Assembly (NCBI RefSeq): GCF_025961315.1
Contig: NZ_JAOQNK010000001.1
Span: forward strand, 4,898,001-4,962,000
Length of the DNA: 64,000 nucleotides
From: Sphingobacterium kitahiroshimense
Lineage (GTDB): Bacteria; Bacteroidota; Bacteroidia; Sphingobacteriales; Sphingobacteriaceae
Direction: 5' to 3'
The translations under genes were made by a program, and so were the position numbers. Position 1 is the stretch's first letter, and each line of letters opens with the position of its first letter. Shown in pieces: positions 51,756 through 61,342 of this stretch. The notes under the pieces are model-generated. The model did no database searches and was not told the origin of the DNA. It saw only the letters and a program-made list of their open reading frames with translations.

Positions 51756-52187
51756 ATGGAAAGAAAGAAATTTTTAAGCTCATTAGCGCTAGCGAGCGTT
51801 GGTGGAACAGTACTGACTTCATGTCTAAATACACAAAGTAATAATGAAACAACAATAACACAAGCCGGATTCAATGCCGGATTTATATTTCATAGCGTCT
51901 ATTTCTGGTTAAAAGAAGGAATCACGGCAGAGGAAGATAAGGATTTTTTAAAGTTTTTTGACATTTTGAAAAAAGTGCCAGGAGTACAATCTTGCCATAT
52001 CGGTAAACCCGCTAAAACTAATCCAAGACCAGTGGTCGATAATTCTTTTTCATATCATATCATGTTGACCTTTGAAAATCTGGAAGCAATTACAAAATAT
52101 GAAGAACATCCAGATCATCTAGCTGGGATTGATCAATATAGTAAGTATTGGGTAAAAGTAGAAGTAAAAGATACGGTTATTAGCTAG
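51756..52187 (+). CDS. Dabb (stress-responsive A/B barrel) domain lipoprotein
   Basis: This 143-residue protein begins MERKKFLSSLALASVGGTVL, with a lipobox LTSC (Cys23). The basic start resembles a weak Tat signal, though only one arginine is present. The Dabb domain (about 43-141) shows FIFHSVYFWLKEGIT, HIGKPA, SYHIMLTFENLEAITKYEEHPDH. Dabb dimers are found in stress-induced proteins and in some polyketide and monooxygenase-like enzymes; no catalytic role is clear here. The 286-base gap upstream shows no gene. Confidence 0.85.
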   Translation: MERKKFLSSLALASVGGTVLTSCLNTQSNNETTITQAGFNAGFIFHSVYFWLKEGITAEEDKDFLKFFDILKKVPGVQSCHIGKPAKTNPRPVVDNSFSYHIMLTFENLEAITKYEEHPDHLAGIDQYSKYWVKVEVKDTVIS

Positions 52188-52208
52188 TTCTTAATAAAAA
52201 GCATAATG

Positions 52209-52239
52209 TGAAAGAGAGGATCATAAGTGCTCTCTTTCA
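52209..52239. terminator. Hairpin between convergent genes
   Basis: TGAAAGAGAG and CTCTCTTTCA form a perfect 10-bp stem with an 11-base loop between the Dabb and DUF4342 genes. A T tract is missing, so termination strength is uncertain. Confidence 0.5.
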
Positions 52240-52247
52240 TATGTCTA

Positions 52248-52541
52248 TCATTTTACTTCAATACTCTGAGATGTGTTTTGATTGTCTTGGTCATTATCAT
52301 CTTTTTCTTGTCGCTCGACAGTTATTTTGCATTCTGTCAATAAAGCCGCCATAGCACCAACTGCTGCAAATATAGGGGCAAAGATGAGGCCTATAGCACC
52401 TACAGTAACAGGGAAACTCATGATTTCTTTTCCTGATTTATCGGATATGCTGATTTTCGTCACATTTCCATCCGCAATGAGTTCTTTAATCTTCTTTAGT
52501 AGATTTTCACCTGTAATCGAGAAAGTTTCTTTAATGCTCAT
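52248..52541 (-). CDS. DUF4342 family small membrane protein
   Basis: From 52541 this is a 97-residue protein with the DUF4342 pattern. It has a soluble UBA-like N terminus (FSITGENLLKKIKELIADGN), an edge strand (VTKISISDKSGKEIMSFPVT) and one glycine/alanine-rich membrane helix (VGAIGLIFAPIFAAVGAMAAL) ending TECKITVER, then an acidic tail. The function is unknown. It lies next to a YqaE-type gene in the same direction, and both are small membrane proteins of the sort seen in envelope stress regulons. Confidence 0.82.
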   Translation of the reverse strand: MSIKETFSITGENLLKKIKELIADGNVTKISISDKSGKEIMSFPVTVGAIGLIFAPIFAAVGAMAALLTECKITVERQEKDDNDQDNQNTSQSIEVK

Positions 52542-52610
52542 AATGATTTGATTTTTAAAATGATGTCCAATAAATATAATCATTATTGTCCAAATAATTG
52601 GATAGAAATG

Positions 52611-52805
52611 TTAAAAGCGTTGCTCACGCTTAAACTGATTAAATCTGGATTTATTTTTACCATCAACTCGTGAAGCTACTGCCCATATTGCCGCGGGCAA
52701 CCAACCGATAAGTGTGCATTGCAAAATCAAACATAAAATTCCAGAAAATATTTTCCCTCTTAAAAAAAAGGAAAGCCAAGGTAATAATACTGCTATTAAG
52801 ATCAT
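52611..52805 (-). CDS. YqaE/Pmp3 family membrane protein
   Basis: This 64-residue protein has two membrane helices, MILIAVLLPWLSFFLRGKIF and LCLILQCTLIGWLPAAIWAVA, matching the Pmp3/YqaE (UPF0057) pattern of LPP/LPW, a short loop, and W-P-AxIHA-like second helix. It is followed by a basic tail (KNKSRFNQFKREQRF). Family members affect membrane potential under salt stress in yeast and plants; the bacterial role is unclear. It lies 69 bases upstream of the DUF4342 gene. Confidence 0.78.
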   Translation of the reverse strand: MILIAVLLPWLSFFLRGKIFSGILCLILQCTLIGWLPAAIWAVASRVDGKNKSRFNQFKREQRF

Positions 52806-52936
52806 ATCTTTTGTTTCTTTGTTTAGCCAAAGATAAATCCTACAATAATTTATTCACGTCTTTTTTAGGTAAACCTAGAAAAAGCATCGGCGAACATAGG
52901 TTATAAAAAGGTGAATAAATTCCTTCTTTCAATTGC

Positions 52937-53809
52937 TTACCTCATTTCGATGAGCTCACTTAACGTTTTTCCATCCCAGGTGTATTTCTTTTGACTTTTT
53001 GTTTCCTTGTAATTCGGCTCATCTAAATTGTCATCAATATTTTCGCCTTCAACTATTTTTTTATAGATCATAGTGGGATCACCTTTATGTTCGGAGGGGA
53101 ACAAGATTGTTTCATCATAATAGAATACACCCGCATCAGAAACAGACATTTTGCTTGGAAAATGAATTAATTCTTGACCAGTCCATGCAAAATAGTAATA
53201 TTGGGTAGCGATTCCACATGCCTCACCTAAAAAAGCAGAACGATGAATATTTTTAATGTTTTTTAATCCCATTCCTCCTAAGATCTTAGTCTCGGTACCA
53301 GTTTGATCATTTACCTCAGCTTGATATGAAGCGCGCGCAATAACGTTTTTTTCTCGATCAAAAACTTTGAGTTCGGCGTCATAATAAGATGGTGAATTTT
53401 CAGTAAAGGATCTGAATTTTTTAAAACCATAAATGAACTGTTCGCCCTCCTGGTTAAGTATGCTGTTGAGAGCTAGTAAACCTAACCATATAAAACCCTC
53501 TTTTTTGACATTGTCTTTTATAAAACTAATTTTATACCATGGCGCATAAAATCCTCTTATCGTACTTCCATTGTACCCCTCACTGTTAATAACAACCATT
53601 GCGCCCTCTTGTAGAGAATCGACCAACTTCGATTTAGTATCCGCATTTTCACGGACATATGCCACGTCAGCGAATACATAAGCTGTATCACCTTTCTGAA
53701 AATTCCATAAAGTGTATTCATCACTGACAGCATACGCTGCAGGTTGTTCCTGTGCACGAACCAATAAAAAGGTAATTGAAAATAGAAAGAGAAGTGCTTT
53801 TTTTTTCAT
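52937..53809 (-). CDS. Secreted protein with bacterial SH3-like domain
   Basis: This 290-residue protein has a signal peptide (FLLVRAQ, about 1-19). An SH3b-like segment at about 40-108 (AYVFADVAYVRENADTKSKLVDSLQEGAMV, then APWYKISF) resembles bacterial SH3 folds that bind wall or peptide ligands. The rest, with FGYKK-like and TATQYYYFAWTG blocks, is not a family I recognise. It is a single gene. The 291 bases up to the valS end hold no gene but contain the valS terminator. Confidence 0.7.
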   Translation of the reverse strand: MKKKALLFLFSITFLLVRAQEQPAAYAVSDEYTLWNFQKGDTAYVFADVAYVRENADTKSKLVDSLQEGAMVVINSEGYNGSTIRGFYAPWYKISFIKDNVKKEGFIWLGLLALNSILNQEGEQFIYGFKKFRSFTENSPSYYDAELKVFDREKNVIARASYQAEVNDQTGTETKILGGMGLKNIKNIHRSAFLGEACGIATQYYYFAWTGQELIHFPSKMSVSDAGVFYYDETILFPSEHKGDPTMIYKKIVEGENIDDNLDEPNYKETKSQKKYTWDGKTLSELIEMR

Positions 53810-54040
53810 GTTTTTAACAATCTAGTTTTTTTGTGTAAAATACTTATTTTGGAATGATCATAATCAATTAGATGACAAATTTGATTCCAATTAGGGATAT
53901 GAATGTAATTATTTTTACACATCATTATAAATGAAAATATTGTTCAGTTCTATGCGTTTGAATTTTAATTGTTTATATCGTCTTTTAAACGCACATATTT
54001 TTAATATAGGGTAGCATTGGCTATGGGGATGAAACGCTAA

Positions 54041-54084
54041 AATTTAAGAGGGCCAATTTTCATTAAAATTGGCCCTCTTAAATT
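54041..54084 (-). terminator. Intrinsic terminator after valS
   Basis: AATTTAAGAGGGCCAATTTT and AAAATTGGCCCTCTTAAATT form a perfect 20-bp stem with a four-base loop, 17 bases beyond the valS stop. It is the longest perfect stem in the window. Confidence 0.85.
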
Positions 54085-54101
54085 TTTAATTCTGAAATGA
54101 T

Positions 54102-56717
54102 TTAAGCAAGACTAGCTAAGCTATCTTCTAATATTTTAATTTTAGATTCAGCATCAGCTTTCTTGTTTTGTTCATTTTGAATAATTTCTGGCTTCGCATT
54201 TTGAACAAAACGCTCATTCGATAATTTTTTGTCTACAGAAACGAGAAATCCTTTTAAATAATCAATTTCTTTTGTGATTCTTTCACGTTCAGCGTCTACA
54301 TCTATGTTTTCTTCAAGCGCAACATAACATTCTTCTTTGCCAGCTAAGAAACTAACTGCTCCAGCTACTTTTTCTTGAACAAAGGTTAGTTTTTCAATGT
54401 TAGCCAACTTGATAATACTTTCTTGATAGTTTGTAAAATCAATTTCTGTTGCATTGATAGCTAACGGTAAAGCAATTTTAGGTGAAATCTGCTTAGTATT
54501 ACGGATATTTCGAACTTCAGAAATAATCTGCTGAACAAAAGTAAATTCCTTAATGATTTTTTGATCGATAGCGCCAACCGTTGGATACTCTGCAACAATG
54601 ATACAATCTTTTGCATCGCGTTCTCCAAATAGTTCATCATGCCAAAGTTCCTCAGACAAGAAAGGCATAAAAGGATGAACCAATGTAAGTATACGTTTGA
54701 AAAATCCCTTTACCACTTCAAAAGTTTCCGTTTCAAGAGGAGTTTGATACGCAGGTTTTACAAGCTCTAAATACCAAGCACAGAAATCATCCCATACTAA
54801 TTTGTAAGTAGACATCAGGGCATCGGATAGGCGATAATGATTAAAGTGATCTTCGATCTCAATTAAAGTAGCATTAAATTTGCTTTCAAACCATTTTGCC
54901 GCAGTTTTCTGAGCTTCAGTTGCAGGAGCATCTATAGTCTCTAAACCTTTAACTAAACGGAATGCATTCCATATTTTATTCGCAAAATTACGACCTTGCT
55001 CACAGTAAGAGACATCAAACATTAAGTCATTTCCAGCAGGCGAAGAAAGTAGCATACCTACGCGTACACCATCGGTGCCGTATTGAGCCATCAGTTCGAT
55101 CGGATCAGGAGAATTTCCTAATGATTTGGACATTTTCCGGCCCAATTTATCACGAACGATACCTGTTAGATATACATTTTTGAAAGGAGCTTTACCCGTA
55201 TATGCATGTCCCATGATCATCATACGCGCTACCCAGAAAAATAAAATTTCGGGAGCTGTTACTAAATCATTTGTAGGGTAGTAATAGTTGAATTCTTCAT
55301 TTTCAGGGTTGCGAACCCCGTCGAATACCGACATAGGCCATAAACCAGACGAGAACCATGTATCGAGTACATCTTCCTCCTGACGGATCGCACCAGCAAC
55401 TTTACCTTGAGATTCAAACTCTTGAATTGCCTCAGATTCAGTTTTTGCAACTACCCATTCGTTTTTTTCATTGTACCATGCCGGAATACGTTGACCCCAC
55501 CATAGCTGACGAGAAATACACCAATCTTTTACATTTTCCATCCAATGCTTGTAGCTGGATGTAAATTTGTCTGGAATTAAATTTACTTCTCCGCTTACAA
55601 CATAATCTAATGCAGGTTGAGCTAATTTATCCATTTTGCACCACCATTGCATGGAAAGTTTTGGTTCAATAGCAGCATCAGTACGCTCTGAAAAGCCTAC
55701 TTGAGATTTATAATCTTCAATTTTTTCGATCTGATTGACTTCCTCTAAAAGTTTCGCAATTTTTTTACGAGCAATGAAGCGGTCTTCACCAACTAAAATT
55801 TGAGCATTGGCATTTAATGTTCCATCATCGTTTAATAAATCAATGATTTCTAAGTTATGTTTTTGACCTAAAGCATAATCATTCAAATCGTGAGCAGGAG
55901 TTACTTTAAGGCAACCTGTACCAAATTCTATATCCACGTATTCATCTTCGATGATTGGAATCTCACGATTTATTAATGGGATAATAACTGATTTACCTTT
56001 TAGGTGTGTATAGCGCTCATCATTAGGGTTAATACAGATAGCTGCATCGGCCATGATCGTCTCTGGACGAGTCGTAGCAATGATGATTTGTTCATTTGAA
56101 TCCTTAATTTGATAACGGATGTAGTATAGTTTTTGGTTGACCTCTCTACGGATTACCTCTTCATCAGATAAAGCTGTTTTTCCCTGTGGATCCCAGTTTA
56201 CCATACGGACACCACGGTAAATATAACCTTCTTTATAGAACTTGATGAAGGTGTCAATCACTGATTCTGATAAATCAGCGTCCATTGTAAATTTTGTGCG
56301 TTCCCAATCACATGAGGCACCTAATTTCTCAAGTTGTTTTAAGATGATGCCACCATATTTCTCTTTCCATTCCCAAGCATGTTTTAAGAAATCTTCACGC
56401 GATAATGATTTTTTATCAATTCCCTGCTCTTTCAACATAGCGACAACCTTTGCTTCAGTTGCAATAGAGGCATGATCGGTTCCAGGGACCCAACAAGCAT
56501 TTTTACCCTGCATACGTGCTCGACGAATCAATACATCTTGAATGGTATTGTTCAGCATATGTCCCATGTGCAATACACCGGTGACGTTCGGAGGAGGCAT
56601 TACTATTGTGTACGGTTCACGCTCATCAGGTGTAGAACGGAAAAATCCGTTCTCCATCCAGTAGCTGTACCATTTGTCTTCAGCTTCTTTAGGATTGTAA
56701 GTTTTTGCTATACTCAT
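54102..56717 (-). CDS. valS: Valyl-tRNA synthetase
   Basis: This 871-residue class I synthetase has the HIGH-type motif PPPNVTGVLHMGHMLNNTIQ, the editing (CP1) domain with TTRPETIMAD and GTGCLKVTPAHD, and the KMSKS loop RKMSKSLGNSPDPI. An anticodon-binding domain and a C-terminal coiled-coil arm (about 805-871, DVDAERERITKEIDYLK) complete it. It charges tRNA-Val. The gene is single, with a -7 box 26 bases upstream (56743-56750). No T-box or other leader structure was seen. Confidence 0.97.
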   Translation of the reverse strand: MSIAKTYNPKEAEDKWYSYWMENGFFRSTPDEREPYTIVMPPPNVTGVLHMGHMLNNTIQDVLIRRARMQGKNACWVPGTDHASIATEAKVVAMLKEQGIDKKSLSREDFLKHAWEWKEKYGGIILKQLEKLGASCDWERTKFTMDADLSESVIDTFIKFYKEGYIYRGVRMVNWDPQGKTALSDEEVIRREVNQKLYYIRYQIKDSNEQIIIATTRPETIMADAAICINPNDERYTHLKGKSVIIPLINREIPIIEDEYVDIEFGTGCLKVTPAHDLNDYALGQKHNLEIIDLLNDDGTLNANAQILVGEDRFIARKKIAKLLEEVNQIEKIEDYKSQVGFSERTDAAIEPKLSMQWWCKMDKLAQPALDYVVSGEVNLIPDKFTSSYKHWMENVKDWCISRQLWWGQRIPAWYNEKNEWVVAKTESEAIQEFESQGKVAGAIRQEEDVLDTWFSSGLWPMSVFDGVRNPENEEFNYYYPTNDLVTAPEILFFWVARMMIMGHAYTGKAPFKNVYLTGIVRDKLGRKMSKSLGNSPDPIELMAQYGTDGVRVGMLLSSPAGNDLMFDVSYCEQGRNFANKIWNAFRLVKGLETIDAPATEAQKTAAKWFESKFNATLIEIEDHFNHYRLSDALMSTYKLVWDDFCAWYLELVKPAYQTPLETETFEVVKGFFKRILTLVHPFMPFLSEELWHDELFGERDAKDCIIVAEYPTVGAIDQKIIKEFTFVQQIISEVRNIRNTKQISPKIALPLAINATEIDFTNYQESIIKLANIEKLTFVQEKVAGAVSFLAGKEECYVALEENIDVDAERERITKEIDYLKGFLVSVDKKLSNERFVQNAKPEIIQNEQNKKADAESKIKILEDSLASLA

Positions 56718-56742
56718 GATAATTTTTTTTCAAAATCGTTTG

Positions 56743-56750
56743 CAAATTTA
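56743..56750 (-). promoter_or_regulatory. -7 promoter box of valS
   Basis: TAAATTTG on the minus strand is an exact TAnnTTTG, 25 bases before the valS start. Confidence 0.5.
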
Positions 56751-57024
56751 GCGAATTTAGTTGTTTTATAGAAGTTTAATATTGCTATTTCAAAAATTGG
56801 TTTTCGACTCATTTATGCTTTTCATTGCGTATAAAACCACATTAGTAAATGTAAATATATAATTAAGAGTATATCTTAAATTTTATCAAGCTTTAATGTG
56901 TTGAGTATGATCTTGTTGTAGTGTTGGTTTTGCAACCATTTCTCTTGTAAAATTGAAATTGACCTTATGGTAATATTTTTATAACATAATCATAACATTT
57001 TAGACTATTATTACTGAAATAGCG
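56751..57024. other. Divergent intergenic region between valS and the LtaS-like genes
   Basis: AT-rich DNA with promoters at both ends (56743-56750 minus, 57025-57032 plus). I see no gene or repeat in between. Confidence 0.5.
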
Positions 57025-57032
57025 TACATTTG
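57025..57032 (+). promoter_or_regulatory. -7 promoter box of the LtaS-like operon
   Basis: TACATTTG is an exact TAnnTTTG, 23 bases before the start at 57056, giving a very short leader. Confidence 0.5.
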
Positions 57033-57055
57033 CGTGTTTTACATAAATACTAAAA

Positions 57056-58936
57056 ATGAATAGAATTGCCAATGAGTTAAAGGCCCTAACTCAGTACTTT
57101 TTATTTTGGCTTATCATATGTTTTATTGATCGATTGCTGTTTATAACAGCTTTTTTTGATAAAATTGGATCGAAAAATTTCTCAGAGATTTTCAAAATCT
57201 ATTATCACGGCCTTAGTTTAGATTTTTCAGCAGTATCCTATATCTGTGCAGTTCCATTTCTTATCTACTGTATCTTATCTTTTTTACCGAATGTACATTA
57301 TAAAAGAAAAATATTGGATGTGTACACCATCACTTTGCTCGTTATTTATTTTGTTGTTTCTTTTATTAATATCAATATTTATCGGGAATGGGGCGATAAA
57401 ATTTCAAAGAGAGCAATTGATGCTTTTTTAGCATCACCATCTGGAGCCGTTGCTTCTGCCGAATCAACACCTGTATTCTTTCCAGTTTTTGGAATGATTG
57501 TCGGAATCGTTGTGGGCTATTTTTTATATCGTTGGATGTTCAAAAAAGTGCATTTTTATAATATTAAGTTGCCTTGGCAGAATGCTATTAAATTATTGAT
57601 TGGTGCTATTTTGCTATTTACCTTTATAAGAGGAGGATATGGAAGAGCAACTTTAAATCCGAGCAAAGCTTATTTTTCTGAGCAAAGCTTTTATAATCAT
57701 GCTGCGGTAAATACACAATGGGCACTGTTGCGGGACTATTTTGCGAAAAGTACCCGGTTAAAAAGTCCTTATCAGTTTTATAATGATGAAGCCCAGCTCC
57801 ATTCGACTTTAAAACCAGCATTTAATGCAAATCCAGATTCATCCGTTTCTATATTGACTACGAAACGTCCCAACGTTGTTGTTATCATGTTAGAAAGTTT
57901 TGTTGGCGGTCTTATTGAATCAATGGGAGGAGAAAAAGGAATTACACCAAATTTTGAGAAATTAATTAATCAAGGCGTATTTTTTGATCACATTTATGCG
58001 GCCGCAGATCGATCTGATAAAGGAATGGTGGGAATATTCAGTGCCTTTCCGGCACAAGGACCCGAAAGCATTATCAAGTATATCGATAAACATGAGAATT
58101 TGCCGGCCGTAGGTCAAGAATTAAGCAGTGCAGGTTACCATGGCTCATTTTATCATGGGGGTCAAAGTGAGTTTTACAATTTTAAATCGTACATGTTGAT
58201 GCACGGTGTTTCGAAAGTTGTCGATAATGCAAACTTTGGTGTAGATGTTTCACGGGCTTCATGGGGTGTCTATGACCATATTGTATTAAAACGAATGCTA
58301 CATGATTTTGATACCGAGAAAACCCCCTTCTTTTCAACAATTTTTACACTAATCAATCACGAACCCTTTAACTTGCCAGGGCGTTATAAATTTGGGACCA
58401 AATCAAATGCAGATAAATTTAGAAGCACGGCCTTCTATACAGATTCGATTGTTTATGATTTTATTAATCAAGCCAAAACCAAAAGCTGGTATAAAAATAC
58501 CCTATTTGTTGTTGTAGCAGATCATGGACACCGGTTGCCTGCAGAGAAATGGGAGTTGTCTAACCCGCATCGTTTTCATATCCCACTTTTATTTTTTGGC
58601 GATGTAATCAAACCCGAATTCAGAGGTAAAAAAATCGACCGTATCGGTAATCAGACCGATATGGTAGCTACATTGCTTCATCAATTAAATCTTCCGGCTA
58701 CTCGATACCATTGGAGTCGCGACTTATTGAATCCAACCACACCTCAAATTGCGTTTTACAATTCTAAAGATGCTTTTGGTGTAATTACACCAGATCAAGT
58801 CGTGAGTTTTGATAATGTAGGGAAGATTATTAATTATAAACAGAATAGTGACTATTCTCCTGTAAAAACAGATAGTTTACTCAATATAGGAAAAGCTTAT
58901 TACCAAGAAGTGTATAAAGAGTTTTTAAAATATTAG
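57056..58936 (+). CDS. LTA synthase family sulfatase/phosphotransferase, first copy
   Basis: This 626-residue protein has about five N-terminal membrane helices (to about residue 200) and an extracytoplasmic alkaline-phosphatase-superfamily domain. The domain starts PNVVVIMLESFVGG (metal-site Glu280). It has AAADRSDKGMVG with a probable nucleophile Ser320 in place of the LtaS threonine, then VVADHGHRLP and PHRFHIPLLFFG. LtaS relatives transfer glycerol-phosphate or phosphoethanolamine groups. Gram-negative Bacteroidota lack lipoteichoic acid, so the acceptor is probably another envelope lipid or glycan. A paralogue follows by nine bases. Confidence 0.88.
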   Translation: MNRIANELKALTQYFLFWLIICFIDRLLFITAFFDKIGSKNFSEIFKIYYHGLSLDFSAVSYICAVPFLIYCILSFLPNVHYKRKILDVYTITLLVIYFVVSFININIYREWGDKISKRAIDAFLASPSGAVASAESTPVFFPVFGMIVGIVVGYFLYRWMFKKVHFYNIKLPWQNAIKLLIGAILLFTFIRGGYGRATLNPSKAYFSEQSFYNHAAVNTQWALLRDYFAKSTRLKSPYQFYNDEAQLHSTLKPAFNANPDSSVSILTTKRPNVVVIMLESFVGGLIESMGGEKGITPNFEKLINQGVFFDHIYAAADRSDKGMVGIFSAFPAQGPESIIKYIDKHENLPAVGQELSSAGYHGSFYHGGQSEFYNFKSYMLMHGVSKVVDNANFGVDVSRASWGVYDHIVLKRMLHDFDTEKTPFFSTIFTLINHEPFNLPGRYKFGTKSNADKFRSTAFYTDSIVYDFINQAKTKSWYKNTLFVVVADHGHRLPAEKWELSNPHRFHIPLLFFGDVIKPEFRGKKIDRIGNQTDMVATLLHQLNLPATRYHWSRDLLNPTTPQIAFYNSKDAFGVITPDQVVSFDNVGKIINYKQNSDYSPVKTDSLLNIGKAYYQEVYKEFLKY

Positions 58937-58945
58937 ATAGAAAAT

Positions 58946-60877
58946 ATGATAAAGTTGAAAGGTTCATTTGCACCATATCTCGGTTTGCTGATTAGATTTC
59001 TCATACTGTTGTTAATTTATGCTTTTTTAAGACTGGGTTTTTATGGGATTAATTATGCTCTTTTTCCCCATGTAAATAGTGCTCAATTATTGTATATGTT
59101 ATGGGGTGGGGTTAAATTTGATATCGTAGCACTACTATATTTAAATATACTCTATTTATTGATGCAGATTATTCCTGCACCATTCAAGTATAATACCTTA
59201 TATCAAAAAATAGCAAAGTGGATTTTTATTATTACCAATTCAATCGGAATCGCTTTAAATTTAGTTGATTTTGCTTATTATCCATTTACCTTGAAACGAA
59301 CTACAGGGACGGTATTTGATCAGTTTGCAAATGAAAAAAATTTAGGTTCCTTGGCTATAGATTTTTGCCTTGACTACTGGTATCTTTTTATACTATTTGC
59401 GATATTGATTTATGCTTTAATTAAGCTATATGATCTCGTACAAGTGCAGCGTCCACTACTGTTTAGATGGCCTACATATAGCATTCAATCGGCTTGTTTT
59501 TTAATTGCTATTTTTCTGTTTATTGGAGGTGTTCGTGGAGGATGGGCGCATAGTACAAGGCCTATTACATTAAGTAATGCAGGAGATTATGTAACGAATC
59601 CCGAAGAGATGAATATTGTATTAAATACCCCTTTTAGTTTAATGAAGACGTTAAAAGCGGTTAATTTAAAACCTATTCATACGTATACAGAACAAGAGCT
59701 GACTACAATTTATAATCCTGTTCATTATCCTCAAAGTAAGGAGCCTTTTAAAAAAATGAATGTTGTCTTTCTAATTTTGGAAAGCTTTGCAAAAGAACAT
59801 TTTGGAGAGTTAAATAAAGATATTCAAGGCGGACAGTATAAAGGATATACACCATTTTTGGATTCTTTAATCCGGGAAGGATATACTTTTGAACATACCT
59901 ATGCTAACGGACGTAAATCAATTGATGCATTGCCTTCTGTTATAACAGGAATACCATCTGTAGGTGAACCATTTGTATTGTCGGTATATTCAGGTAATAA
60001 AACGACCAGTATTGCTAATTTGTTAGCAAATAAAGGTTATGAAACAGCATTTTTTCACGGTGCTCCAAATGGAAGTATGGGATTTTCTGCATATATGAAG
60101 TTAGCCGGTATTCAACATTATTATGGTAAAAACGAATACAATAACGATGCAGACTTTGACGGTATCTGGGGCATATGGGACGAACCGTTTATGCAATATA
60201 TGGCTAATGAAATTAACACCTTTAAACAGCCATTTTTTGCAAGCTTCTTTTCGCTTTCTTCTCACCACCCTTTTAAAGTACCCTCAAAATATGAAGGAGT
60301 TTTTCCAAAGGGACCTTTACCTGTTCAAGAACCTATAGGTTATACTGATAATGCACTGCGTCAATTTTTTAGAACTGCATCTTCTATGTCTTGGTATAAA
60401 AACACCTTGTTTGTTATCTGTGCAGATCATGCAACGGTAAGTGCATTGCCAGAATACCAGACTGCGGCCAATAGTTATGCGATTCCTATTATCCTTTACC
60501 ATCCAGGAGGAGATTTAAAAGGTAGAAGTGATAAATTGGCGCAACAGATAGATATCATGCCTACAGTATTAAATTATTTGAATTATGATAAACCATATTT
60601 TGCATTTGGTTTCGATGCATTAAATCCAACAAAGGAAAATTTTGTAGTCAACAATAATTCAGGAATATTTAATTTTTATTACAAAGATTATTTGCTGATC
60701 AACGATGGAATAAAAAATATTTCCCTCCACAATCTAAAAGAAGATAGGTTGATGAAACATGATTTATTGAAACAACCACCCCTAGTGCTAGATACCATGG
60801 AAACAAAATTTAAAGCTTTTGAACAGCAATATAATAACCGAATGATCGAAAATAAATTAATTTACGACGGTAAATAA
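58946..60877 (+). CDS. LTA synthase family sulfatase/phosphotransferase, second copy
   Basis: This 643-residue paralogue has about five N-terminal helices (to about 200) and the same type of catalytic domain. MNVVFLILESFAKEHFGE gives Glu279, and HTYANGRKSIDALPSVITGI gives a probable nucleophile Ser325. ICADHATVSALPEYQT and SYAIPIILYHPGG follow. The block around the nucleophile (GRKSIDALPS) resembles the sulfatase/phosphoethanolamine-transferase pattern more than its neighbour does. The two genes are co-transcribed and may act on related substrates in sequence. A terminator follows at 60900. Confidence 0.88.
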   Translation: MIKLKGSFAPYLGLLIRFLILLLIYAFLRLGFYGINYALFPHVNSAQLLYMLWGGVKFDIVALLYLNILYLLMQIIPAPFKYNTLYQKIAKWIFIITNSIGIALNLVDFAYYPFTLKRTTGTVFDQFANEKNLGSLAIDFCLDYWYLFILFAILIYALIKLYDLVQVQRPLLFRWPTYSIQSACFLIAIFLFIGGVRGGWAHSTRPITLSNAGDYVTNPEEMNIVLNTPFSLMKTLKAVNLKPIHTYTEQELTTIYNPVHYPQSKEPFKKMNVVFLILESFAKEHFGELNKDIQGGQYKGYTPFLDSLIREGYTFEHTYANGRKSIDALPSVITGIPSVGEPFVLSVYSGNKTTSIANLLANKGYETAFFHGAPNGSMGFSAYMKLAGIQHYYGKNEYNNDADFDGIWGIWDEPFMQYMANEINTFKQPFFASFFSLSSHHPFKVPSKYEGVFPKGPLPVQEPIGYTDNALRQFFRTASSMSWYKNTLFVICADHATVSALPEYQTAANSYAIPIILYHPGGDLKGRSDKLAQQIDIMPTVLNYLNYDKPYFAFGFDALNPTKENFVVNNNSGIFNFYYKDYLLINDGIKNISLHNLKEDRLMKHDLLKQPPLVLDTMETKFKAFEQQYNNRMIENKLIYDGK

Positions 60878-60899
60878 CTGAATTATTATCATTTATATT

Positions 60900-60929
60900 A
60901 AGCATTACCCCACAAAGGTGATGCTTTTT
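60900..60929 (+). terminator. Intrinsic terminator after the LtaS-like operon
   Basis: AAGCATTACC pairs with GGTGATGCTT (one G-U) around a short loop and is followed by TTTG, 23 bases past the stop. Confidence 0.75.
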
Positions 60930-60949
60930 GTATTTTTAAGATTAACAAG

Positions 60950-61110
60950 ACGATCACCCTAGCACGATATAAGAGTGAGCCTGCAGGATGATAACAATGG
61001 CTATACGATCACCCTAGCACGACATAGGATTGAGCCTGCAAGTAGATAACATTGACTATACCATCAGCCTAGATCGACACAATGAATAGGTTATCTATGC
61101 ACCTGCTATG
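60950..61110. repeat. Degenerate 55-bp tandem repeats between the LtaS-like operon and mnmE
   Basis: Two adjacent 55-base units (60950-61004 and 61005-61059) start ACGATCACCCTAGCACGA and share TGAGCCTGCA and GATAACA; they differ at eight positions. A third, decayed unit follows at 61060 (ACCATCAGCCTAGATCGACA). There are no spacers, so it is not a CRISPR array, and no open frame of interest spans it. The remaining DNA up to 61302 is AT-rich without a gene. Confidence 0.85.
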
Positions 61111-61330
61111 CACAATATACATACAACAAATAGCCGAATGAGCTTATAGGATGACTATAGGTTGAAACTCATTTTGAAAAGTTTTAATACAAACTTTAGA
61201 AATAGGATAAATGATCGATGGAGATTACACGTTTGTGAAAGATTAAAATAACTAAAAAATATTTATTCGCTATTCGTTTTTTATACGTCAATTTGTAATT
61301 TATTTGCCCATGAACTAAAGTAGTAATCCT

Positions 61331-61338
61331 TATCTTTG
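61331..61338 (+). promoter_or_regulatory. -7 promoter box of mnmE, close to the start codon
   Basis: TATCTTTG is an exact TAnnTTTG, ending only four bases before the mnmE ATG at 61343. Transcription would begin at or next to the start codon. A TTTG at 61303-61306 is 24 bases upstream, slightly beyond the usual spacing. Confidence 0.5.
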
Positions 61339-61342
61339 CATC

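Noticed and set aside
56718..56760. T-box or other aminoacyl-tRNA leader before valS
   Set aside because: The promoter box lies about 25 bases from the start codon, which leaves no room for a leader structure.
60950..61110. Tandem repeats considered as a CRISPR array
   Set aside because: The units are contiguous 55-mers without spacers, they diverge, and no cas gene is near.
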